A DNA stretch of 7,291 bases from Acidimicrobiales bacterium. Its GTDB lineage: Bacteria > Actinomycetota > Acidimicrobiia > Acidimicrobiales > SZUA-35. The stretch is taken from contig JABDJU010000374.1 of NCBI GenBank assembly GCA_013003325.1, positions 1 to 7,291 on the forward strand, given 5' to 3'. The position numbers were made by a program, and so were the translations under genes. Positions 1-5,746 of this stretch are shown in pieces (positions within the stretch are counted from its first letter, which is position 1; each line of letters starts with the position of its first letter). A model generated the notes under the pieces. The model saw nothing but the letters and a program-made list of their open reading frames with translations. It made no database searches and was not told where the DNA came from.

Positions 1-260
1 GCGTAGGCCAGCACGGCCATTATGAATCCGGGCAGGGTGAGGTCGATCATCCAGAACATGGCGATCGTGAGCCACGTCGCGGCGATCACGAACGACCGCA
101 CAAACCGGGTCGTCGGACCTACCGCGGCGGTGAGGTGGTCCCACCCAGCGACGCCCAGGAACGCAAGTGGCCACCACCCCCACGGCGGCAGCGAGCCGGC
201 CAGGGCGATGCCAGCCAGAATGGCGCCGCCCCACCAGGGGATCTTGGGCAGGCTGGGCAT
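1..260 (-). CDS. lnt: Apolipoprotein N-acyltransferase, N-terminal part (runs off left edge)
   Basis: Only the first 86 codons are present; the rest lies left of position 1. The peptide begins MPSLPKIPWWGGAILAGIAL. It continues with a hydrophobic segment, a PPWGWWPLAF stretch (about residues 25-34), a short Arg-containing loop, and a second hydrophobic segment ending in FWMIDLTLPG (about 69-78). This pattern matches the N-terminal membrane region of Lnt, the multi-pass inner-membrane enzyme that adds the third acyl chain to lipoproteins using phospholipid as donor. Its Glu-Lys-Cys nitrilase-like catalytic domain is not in view, so function rests on the N-terminus alone. The ATG at 260 is the only sensible start, because an in-frame TAG lies four codons upstream with no ATG, GTG or TTG between. 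No clear Shine-Dalgarno sequence is seen. It follows hemG by 58 nt on the same strand and may be read through from that operon or have its own promoter. Another polytopic membrane protein is possible but less likely. Confidence 0.7.
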   Translation of the reverse strand, partial: MPSLPKIPWWGGAILAGIALAGSLPPWGWWPLAFLGVAGWDHLTAAVGPTTRFVRSFVIAATWLTIAMFWMIDLTLPGFIMAVLAY

Positions 261-290
261 CGAGCAAGCCTATGCGTTGGTCGTAGACGT

Positions 291-314
291 GGTTCGCCGG
301 CCCGGGGATGAACC
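291..314 (-). terminator. Possible GC-rich hairpin after hemG
   Basis: Just after the hemG stop codon the minus strand reads GGTTC, then a GC-rich centre, then GAACC. This gives a five-base outer stem with a partly paired inner CC/GG stem. No U-tract follows, so it is not a textbook intrinsic terminator. Such hairpins are common at gene ends in high-GC actinobacteria, and this one could reduce read-through into lnt. It could also be chance in GC-rich DNA. Confidence 0.25.
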
Positions 315-318
315 GCCG

Positions 319-1650
319 TCAACTGGCGATGGTCTGCGCAATATTGCGGGCCATGCCGATGGTGGCGGGGATGCCGATTCCTCGGTAGGAGTTGCCGACC
401 ACGTGGACATGTGGCGCGTCGTGGGCGAGCGAGGCCTCGATGGCGTCGACCCGCTGAGAATGTCCTGGCTCGTACTGGGGGAAGGCGTCGGGCCAGCGGA
501 CGATCCGTTCCGACAGCGGCTCGCCAGGGTCTTGGTAGATCTGGGCGAACTCGCTGAGCAGGGTTGTTCGCAGTTCATCGTCGCTCATCGAGATAGCCCG
601 ATCGTCGCCGAAGCGCCCGGAGGTGATGCGAATCAGATAACGATCGTCGGCCGCGAACTGAGCCCACTTGGTCGAGAAGAAGGTGCAGGCCGTTATCACG
701 AACCCCTGATGGCGAGGGACCAGGATCCCCGAGGCGTCGAGAGGTTCGAGCTGGCCAGCCGGCACTTCTATGGTGATCTGAGCGACAGAGGCGTGCCGGA
801 TTCCGGCGATGAGATCGGCAGCATCTGCACTCGCCGATCGGGCAATCCTGGCCGCGGCGTGAGCTTCGGTAGCGATGGCCACACGGTCGAAACCGTCGGG
901 CACGGCCTCGAGTGGAGCGGCGAGCCGCAGGGTCGCCCCTCCCCGGTGGAGAGCGTCGACCAGCGCCGCGATCAGCGTCGCCATGCCGCCCTCGAGTCCG
1001 TTGAAGACCGGTTGGTTCTGAGCCGCCGAGCCGAGGGTGGCCCCGATTTCGTCCCGCGTCTCCCGCAGCCCCGTCACCAGCGACCGGTTCGACATGGCCG
1101 CCTTGTAGAGCTGCGTTGCGCCGTCGGCCATCGACAGCGTTTCGATCGACGACGCGTTGATGCCGCCGACCATCGGGTCGATCAGGGTGTCGGTCACTTC
1201 GTCGCCCAGCCGGGCTCGGCAGTAATCGCCAACCGTGGTGTCGGCCGACAGGGGAGTCGGCGGCAGGTGAAGGTCCTGGCGGGCTCGCTCGATGCCTTCT
1301 GGCGAGATGATGCCTTCGAGCGCCTCGAAGTCGGTGGGCACGCCGAGCACCGTGCCCTTCGGTAGCTCGCCAAGCCGTCGATCTATGTAGAGGTAGGCCG
1401 GTTTGGGCGACACGGGCACGGTTAGTCGGTCGGCGAGTCCGAGTTCGGTGCACAGCTGGATTCCTTCGGGCACCCGGGCCAGGAAGTTGTCGGGGCCGGC
1501 ATCGACCAGCCGATCGCCTACCGGTGAAGAGCGCATCTTGCCTCCCCACCGACCCGACGCCTCGTGAACGGTGACCTCGATTCCGGCGTTCATCAGGTCG
1601 TAGGCGGTGGTGAGCCCGGCCAGCCCGCCTCCGATCACGCAGACCCTCAT
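319..1650 (-). CDS. hemG: Oxygen-dependent porphyrinogen oxidase, HemY/CgoX type
   Basis: FAD flavoenzyme of heme synthesis, 443 aa, close to the usual length of the family. It performs the six-electron oxidation of protoporphyrinogen IX or, in the coproporphyrin-dependent branch usual in Gram-positive bacteria, of coproporphyrinogen III. Seen in the sequence: an N-terminal dinucleotide-binding fold with GGGLAG at residues 7-12, the ribose-contacting acidic residue E30, and a GRWGG motif at 33-37. The family signature DPMVGGINASSIETLSM sits near 158-173. A C-terminal FAD-closing motif, VVGNSYRGIGIP, lies near 416-428. The ATG at 1650 lies 4 nt after the hemE stop, so translational coupling is likely; a purine-rich GAAGAAGG sits somewhat far upstream, inside the end of hemE. 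The two genes encode consecutive steps if the coproporphyrin route is used. The alternative names hemY and cgoX apply; the sequence alone does not settle which porphyrinogen is the true substrate. Confidence 0.94.
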   Translation of the reverse strand: MRVCVIGGGLAGLTTAYDLMNAGIEVTVHEASGRWGGKMRSSPVGDRLVDAGPDNFLARVPEGIQLCTELGLADRLTVPVSPKPAYLYIDRRLGELPKGTVLGVPTDFEALEGIISPEGIERARQDLHLPPTPLSADTTVGDYCRARLGDEVTDTLIDPMVGGINASSIETLSMADGATQLYKAAMSNRSLVTGLRETRDEIGATLGSAAQNQPVFNGLEGGMATLIAALVDALHRGGATLRLAAPLEAVPDGFDRVAIATEAHAAARIARSASADAADLIAGIRHASVAQITIEVPAGQLEPLDASGILVPRHQGFVITACTFFSTKWAQFAADDRYLIRITSGRFGDDRAISMSDDELRTTLLSEFAQIYQDPGEPLSERIVRWPDAFPQYEPGHSQRVDAIEASLAHDAPHVHVVGNSYRGIGIPATIGMARNIAQTIAS

Positions 1651-1654
1651 CGGA

Positions 1655-2692
1655 TCAGCACGTACCTTCTTCGTGAACCAGCTCGACCACTTGTTTGAGG
1701 AGCCCGGGGTCGCTTTCTGGCATCACGCCGTGGCCGAGATTGAAGATGTGCCCGGGGTTGCCGCCATTGTCGGCTAGCACCCGCCGCACCTCGCGCTGCA
1801 TCACATCCCAGGTGCCGGTGGTCAACGCCGGATCGAGATTCCCCTGGAGTGCGACCCGACCGCCGGTTCGTTGCCGGGCCACCGATAGGGGCGTTCGCCA
1901 GTCGACACCGATCACGTCGGCCCCGGCGTCTGCCATCAGGGGCAAGAGCTCCCCGGTATTGATGCCGAAGTGAGTGCGGGGCACACCGAGGTCGGCGACC
2001 TCGTGAAGGATTCGGGTGGCGTGGGGGAGTACGAACTCGGTGTAGTGCTCAGGCCGCAGCGCGCCGGCCCAACTGTCGAAGAGCTGAACCATCGAAGCTC
2101 CCGCCGCCACCTGTGCCCGCAAAGTTGCGATCGCAATGTCGCTGATGCGCTCACACAGCTGATGCCAGAGGTCGGGTTGACCGAACATCAGCGCCTTGAC
2201 CTTGGTATAGGTTCGCGACGGCCGACCCTCAACCAGGTAGCTGGCCAGGGTGAACGGCCCGCCGGCGAATCCGATCAGCGGTACGCCCCCATCGGTGACC
2301 ACGTTCTTGATGGTCTCGGCCTGATAGGGCAGGTCGATATCAGGCTCGAGCGGGCGCAAGCGTTCCAGATCGGCGGCCGACTCGAACGGATGCTCACACA
2401 TCGGGCCGACACCGGGCACGATGTCGATGCCGAAACCGACCGCCCATACCGGCGTCACGATGTCGCTGTAGAGAATTGCGGCATCGACCCCGTAGCGTCG
2501 CACCGGTTGGAGCGTGATTTCGGTGGCCCGGTCGGTGTCGGCGATCACGTGGAGGATCGTGCCCTCGCCGCGGACCTCTCGGTATTCGGGCAGCGATCGG
2601 CCAGCCTGACGCATGAACCACACCGGTACCGTCGCCGCCTCTGGCGCTTCCGATCCGGGAATCTGTCGGGCTGCTCTCAGCAGGGGGAACAC
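1655..2692 (-). CDS. hemE: Uroporphyrinogen decarboxylase
   Basis: Cytosolic TIM-barrel enzyme, 345 aa, full length. It removes four carboxyl groups from uroporphyrinogen III to give coproporphyrinogen III. Signature one, PVWFMRQAGRSLPEYR, is at residues 23-38 with both conserved Arg residues. The key Asp of the YSDI motif is D77. The second signature GFAGGPFTLASYLVEG is at 141-156 and includes the conserved Tyr Y152. The active-site Ser is in LFDSWAG (S207), and the conserved His is in NLGHGV (H321). All expected functional residues are therefore present. The start is GTG at 2692, eight nt after the stop of the CrtA-like gene; an in-frame TAA lies just upstream and no other usual start codon lies between, so it cannot begin earlier. 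The Shine-Dalgarno sequence is weak, consistent with translational coupling to the gene before it. hemG follows after 4 nt. Confidence 0.96.
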   Translation of the reverse strand: MFPLLRAARQIPGSEAPEAATVPVWFMRQAGRSLPEYREVRGEGTILHVIADTDRATEITLQPVRRYGVDAAILYSDIVTPVWAVGFGIDIVPGVGPMCEHPFESAADLERLRPLEPDIDLPYQAETIKNVVTDGGVPLIGFAGGPFTLASYLVEGRPSRTYTKVKALMFGQPDLWHQLCERISDIAIATLRAQVAAGASMVQLFDSWAGALRPEHYTEFVLPHATRILHEVADLGVPRTHFGINTGELLPLMADAGADVIGVDWRTPLSVARQRTGGRVALQGNLDPALTTGTWDVMQREVRRVLADNGGNPGHIFNLGHGVMPESDPGLLKQVVELVHEEGTC

Positions 2693-2700
2693 GCTGCAGC

Positions 2701-3444
2701 TTACCCGTTTTTAACCTTCGCCTCTGCTGAATCCAGTGCTCCGAACACACCGGCGGGCAGAGGGTTCTTGCCTGAGAGCGAACCCGACACGGCGTAGGGA
2801 TTCAGGCTCATGAACACCGAGTCGGGGGCGAAGAAGTTCGTGCCGTTCGGCAGCGACGGATCAAAGCCCGGGTCGAGGCTTGCCTTCATCGCCTCCGCGT
2901 GGGCGCCGGATCGTGCGAACGAATGCAGGGCGGCGGCTGACTCCCAGAACGTCACGGTGCACAGCGTCCTGGGAGGTGCAAAGAAGGCAGAAGCCCACAG
3001 GACCCTCGTGAATTCGCGGAGCTGTGCTTCGACCCTTGTGTTCAGCTTGTTGAAAGTGAACCCGCGCCCTAGCCGAAGTGGGCCCAGGGACACACCGATG
3101 ACAGGGTGATCGCTCGTGGTCTTCACGTCGCGATCGATGTCGGTCGGAAGCCCCGGCCATCGGCCCACCGCCCGGGTGGGCGTGGTGCGCACGTGCCACG
3201 CGTCGCACCACGATTCGCCGGCCGCAGAGTCGAGGAAGGCGCTCACTGCGGCGTCGTCTTCCCAGAACGCGATGAAACCATTTCGGCTCAGCTGTGGCGC
3301 TCCCGGGTACATCCGACCACTGAAGCCAGCGGCGGTGAGTCGTTGGCTGCTGAGGAGCCCGGGGGTTTCGCTCGGATCGGGATGTTGACTTCGAAAGAAC
3401 CTCCAGAGGCCATTGTCAGCCGTATGGATGGAGCAGGTCGTCAT
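2701..3444 (-). CDS. CrtA-like (spheroidene monooxygenase-like) protein
   Basis: A 247-aa soluble protein with no signal peptide or membrane segment. It shows two related half-units: GFIAFWEDDAAVSAFLDS near residues 56-72 and CTVTFWESAAALHSFARSG near 162-180, the second followed by AHAEAMKA. A strand, FW-E/D, then a helix with A..F is typical of ferredoxin-like alpha/beta barrel proteins (ABM superfamily). The second half resembles the CrtA family of carotenoid 2-ketolases (spheroidene monooxygenase), in which a similar IWPD...AFAR.G.H..A block occurs; this comparison is from memory. A purple-bacterial CrtA has been described as heme-containing. Here there are no carotenoid genes; the gene leads a heme operon, eight nt before hemE. 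Heme or porphyrin handling is a reasonable guess, not shown. The ATG at 3444 is supported by a GAGGG Shine-Dalgarno sequence six nt upstream. Family assignment is moderately sure; the reaction is unknown. Confidence 0.7.
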   Translation of the reverse strand: MTTCSIHTADNGLWRFFRSQHPDPSETPGLLSSQRLTAAGFSGRMYPGAPQLSRNGFIAFWEDDAAVSAFLDSAAGESWCDAWHVRTTPTRAVGRWPGLPTDIDRDVKTTSDHPVIGVSLGPLRLGRGFTFNKLNTRVEAQLREFTRVLWASAFFAPPRTLCTVTFWESAAALHSFARSGAHAEAMKASLDPGFDPSLPNGTNFFAPDSVFMSLNPYAVSGSLSGKNPLPAGVFGALDSAEAKVKNG

Positions 3445-3450
3445 TCGCTT

Positions 3451-3456
3451 CCCTCT
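3451..3456 (-). promoter_or_regulatory. Ribosome binding site of the CrtA-like gene
   Basis: The minus strand reads AGAGGG followed by a six-nt spacer (AAGCGA) and then ATG. This is the best Shine-Dalgarno match in the minus-strand operon. It fixes the start at 3444. Confidence 0.7.
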
Positions 3457-3502
3457 TTCGTTTCGTGCTGCGAGTAGTCGCCGCTTGTTCCACCCTGACA
3501 GA

Positions 3503-3520
3503 TTGTGAAGCGATTCACAA
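3503..3520. promoter_or_regulatory. CRP/GlxR-type palindromic operator between divergent genes
   Basis: The sequence TTGTGAAGCGATTCACAA has perfect seven-base arms (TTGTGAA / TTCACAA) around a four-base spacer. Within it, TGTGA-N6-TCACA at 3504-3519 is an exact match to the core of the CRP consensus and of actinobacterial GlxR-type sites. Its centre (3511.5) is about 67 bp from both divergent start codons. The match is seen directly; the regulator is inferred, and no regulator gene is in the window. Confidence 0.65.
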
Positions 3521-3542
3521 GCGATTTCCGAAACGGGACCGC

Positions 3543-3548
3543 TATCAT
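3543..3548 (+). promoter_or_regulatory. Possible -10 element of the helD-like gene
   Basis: TATCAT matches five of six bases of TATAAT and lies 29 bp before the TTG start. No good -35 hexamer is found 16-18 bp upstream. With a start of transcription near 3555, the palindrome centre would lie near -43, close to the class II activator position. This would explain the missing -35. All of this is inference from spacing. Confidence 0.35.
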
Positions 3549-3566
3549 TCTTAACCCCCTCTTTTC

Positions 3567-3571
3567 AGGAG
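3567..3571 (+). promoter_or_regulatory. Ribosome binding site that decides the TTG start
   Basis: AGGAG followed by a six-nt spacer precedes TTG at 3578. This well-placed Shine-Dalgarno sequence supports the rare TTG start over any downstream ATG or GTG. Confidence 0.7.
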
Positions 3572-3577
3572 TCGTCG

Positions 3578-5683
3578 TTGTCTGACCATCCCGAATTGGC
3601 CGCTGAACAGGCATTTCTCGAACATGCCCTCCGTCGTTTGGAGGAGACAAAACAGGAGGCCATCCAGCTTCAGACCATCGTCGAAGTAGGTCAGGGTGGA
3701 ACAAACCAGGCCCGGTGGGAGCGCGAAGTCATCCACGAGAACATCGCCAACCGCCTCAACGGCCTCGAACTCGGTCAGCGGTCCCTGTGTTTTGGTCGCA
3801 TCGACCAAGACGAAGACTCCGGCGCGGGGAGCTTCCACATCGGCCGAATCGCCATCGCCGACGCCGACAACGAACCTCTGATCGTCGACTGGCGGGCGCC
3901 GGTCGCCGAGCCCTTCTACCGAGCAACAGGGTCAGACCCCCTCGGTCTGGTGCGCCGCCGCCACTTCATCAGCCGGGGCGAGACCCTGATCGGACTCGAA
4001 GACGAGTTCTTCGGAGATGCGAGGGGATCGGAGGTGGTGCGGGTCAACGGCCAGGAGTTGCGGGGCGAGGGCGCACTCGTTGCGGCGTTGAAGACCTCTC
4101 GCACGGGACGCCTCGGCGACATCGTCGGCACGATCCAGGCCGAACAGGACGAGATCATCCGCGCTCCGCTGCCCGGCGTCCTCGTGGTGCAGGGTGGCCC
4201 TGGCACCGGCAAAACGGTGGTGGCTCTCCACCGGGCCGCCTACCTGCTGTACACACATCGCTTCCCGCTCGACGGCCAGGGCCTGCTGGTCGTGGGCCCG
4301 AACCGCCTCTTCCTGGGCTACATCGAGCAGGTACTGCCCTCGCTGGGCGAGGCCGGCGTTCACATGCGGGTGCTGGCCGATCTCATCGGTGGGGCGGTGA
4401 GGGCGAGAGGCACTGACCCGATCGATACGGCCCGCATCAAGGGCGACCTGCGCATGGTGAACGTGTTGCGCCGGGCGGTGAGGGATCGCCAGCGACCGCT
4501 GCGCCACGACCTTCGGGTCGGATATGGGTCCCGGGTGCTGCGTCTCACCGTGAATCAGAGCGCCGACATCGTGGAGCAGGCTCGTCACCGCGCATCTTTG
4601 CACAACGCCAACCGCAAGTTTGTAGAGGGTCGCTTCTTCGAAACCCTGGTCGACAACCATCCGGACGAGTTGACCGTGGCCGAAGTACGCGATGCGCTTC
4701 GCCGCGACCCGGCGGTACGGGAAGCGCTCGACTGGATGTGGCCATCCCTCACCCCGGCCCAGTTGGTGCATGACCTCTTCGGCTCCAGGGCGTTGCTCCG
4801 GTCCGCGGGCCGCCGCCTCGATGGCGCCGAACAAGAGGCGTTGTTCAGGCCGCGGGAAGAGGTGGGGCGCCTCACCTATCGAATCTGGACCGCCGACGAC
4901 GTACCGGTGCTCGACGAGGCCAACGAGATTCTCGGGCCGGTTGGCAAGCGTATTGAAGACCACGAGGTTCGTACCTACGGGCACATCGTTGTCGACGAAG
5001 CCCAAGACCTCTCGCCGATGCAGCTACGGATGCTGACCCGCCGCTCGCTCACCGGTTCGATGACGATCGTCGGCGATATCGCCCAGAGCACCGGGGCATG
5101 GGCTCACCAGAGCTGGGACGAACTGCTGGAGCATCTCCCCGATCGTCGTCCGGGGCAGAGCCGCGAGCTCACCGTCGGCTACCGCATTCCCGGCCCGCTC
5201 ATGGAGGTTGCGGCCCGCGTGCTTCCGCTTGCAGCTCCCGACCTGAAGCCCCCGGTTTCAGTGCGGGGCGACGGCGAACGTCCCGTGTTCGTTCCGGCTG
5301 ATTCCGATGATCAGGTTCTCGCCGCCACGGTCGAAGCGGTCCGCCAGGAACTCAAGCTCGAAGAAGCCGGCAATGCGGCGGTGATCGTGCCGGCGTCACT
5401 GGCCGACAGCGTGGAGCGGACGTTGGACGAAGCTGGCCTCGATGTCGGCCGCGCCCCTCAAGACAGTCTCGACAGCCCGGTCACGATCGTGCCGGTTGGA
5501 TTGGTGAAGGGTCTCGAGGTCGACTCGTCGATCATCGTGGCCCCCGACCGCATCGTCGCCGAAAACCCGCAGGGCTACCGCAGCCTCTACGTCGCCCTTA
5601 CCCGTTCAACCCAACGCATGACTGTCGTCGGTCAGGCCGACGGCGCCTTATCTCATATGGCGTTGCGCCTGTCTGACACGTAG
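3578..5683 (+). CDS. helD: HelD-like SF1 ATPase (RNA polymerase-associated helicase)
   Basis: A 701-aa UvrD/Rep-like superfamily 1 protein with no signal peptide. Residues 1-65 are charged and helical, as expected of the HelD N-terminal arm that enters the RNA polymerase secondary channel. A block with IGRIAIADADNEPLIVDWRAP (about 88-108) is typical of HelD proteins. Walker A is GGPGTGKT at 206-213, and motif II is VVDEAQDLSPMQ at 471-482. Motif III is IVGDIAQST (497-505), and the GYRIPGP segment (534-540) is motif IV-like. Motif V is LVKGLEVDSS (642-651) and motif VI is LYVALTRSTQRM (670-681). ATPase residues are thus intact. A long insert separates Walker A from motif II, as in HelD. Members dislodge stalled or drug-bound RNA polymerase and recycle it; some actinobacterial homologues (HelR) give rifampicin tolerance. 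Whether this one does is not visible. It starts at TTG behind AGGAG and is divergent from the heme operon across a shared 133-bp region. Confidence 0.9.
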   Translation: MSDHPELAAEQAFLEHALRRLEETKQEAIQLQTIVEVGQGGTNQARWEREVIHENIANRLNGLELGQRSLCFGRIDQDEDSGAGSFHIGRIAIADADNEPLIVDWRAPVAEPFYRATGSDPLGLVRRRHFISRGETLIGLEDEFFGDARGSEVVRVNGQELRGEGALVAALKTSRTGRLGDIVGTIQAEQDEIIRAPLPGVLVVQGGPGTGKTVVALHRAAYLLYTHRFPLDGQGLLVVGPNRLFLGYIEQVLPSLGEAGVHMRVLADLIGGAVRARGTDPIDTARIKGDLRMVNVLRRAVRDRQRPLRHDLRVGYGSRVLRLTVNQSADIVEQARHRASLHNANRKFVEGRFFETLVDNHPDELTVAEVRDALRRDPAVREALDWMWPSLTPAQLVHDLFGSRALLRSAGRRLDGAEQEALFRPREEVGRLTYRIWTADDVPVLDEANEILGPVGKRIEDHEVRTYGHIVVDEAQDLSPMQLRMLTRRSLTGSMTIVGDIAQSTGAWAHQSWDELLEHLPDRRPGQSRELTVGYRIPGPLMEVAARVLPLAAPDLKPPVSVRGDGERPVFVPADSDDQVLAATVEAVRQELKLEEAGNAAVIVPASLADSVERTLDEAGLDVGRAPQDSLDSPVTIVPVGLVKGLEVDSSIIVAPDRIVAENPQGYRSLYVALTRSTQRMTVVGQADGALSHMALRLSDT

Positions 5684-5709
5684 TTTTCACCCGAGCTGGT
5701 GTGAAACTA
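5681..5709 (+). terminator. Imperfect hairpin over the helD-like stop codon
   Basis: The stop codon TAG begins an inverted repeat. TAGTTT and a following CACC pair with AAACTA and a preceding GGTG, with bulges of one T on the 5' arm and TG on the 3' arm; the loop is CGAGCT. No U-run follows. It may be a weak terminator or transcript-end structure between the helD-like gene and the LRR gene. Confidence 0.35.
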
Positions 5710-5734
5710 CTTCGAGCAAATTGACCTGCTGAAG

Positions 5735-5740
5735 TACGAT
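5735..5740 (+). promoter_or_regulatory. Possible -10 element giving a leaderless LRR transcript
   Basis: TACGAT fits the TANNNT actinobacterial -10 pattern and ends six bases before the GTG at 5747. Transcription from it would begin about at that GTG. No Shine-Dalgarno sequence precedes the GTG, which agrees with a leaderless message. A TTGACC at 5721-5726 is too close (8 bp) to serve as its -35. Confidence 0.3.
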
Positions 5741-5746
5741 CGAAGT

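Noticed and set aside
22..1365. Long plus-strand open frame (447 codons) opposite hemG
   Set aside because: It lies antisense to hemG and lnt, whose protein motifs are unmistakable or better supported. Its own translation is Arg/Gly/Asp-rich with no domain pattern, as expected of a shadow frame in high-GC DNA.
1970..2797. Plus-strand open frame of 275 codons
   Set aside because: It is antisense to hemE and the end of the CrtA-like gene, with no recognisable motif and no plausible ribosome binding site.
3445..3577. Rifamycin-associated element upstream of the helD-like gene
   Set aside because: I looked for the GC-rich palindrome known before some actinobacterial rifamycin-response genes. 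The only palindrome here is the TGTGA-type one, so no such element is claimed.
3932..5005. Minus-strand open frame of 357 codons
   Set aside because: It is opposite the helD-like gene across Walker A and motif II, so it is a shadow of codon bias.
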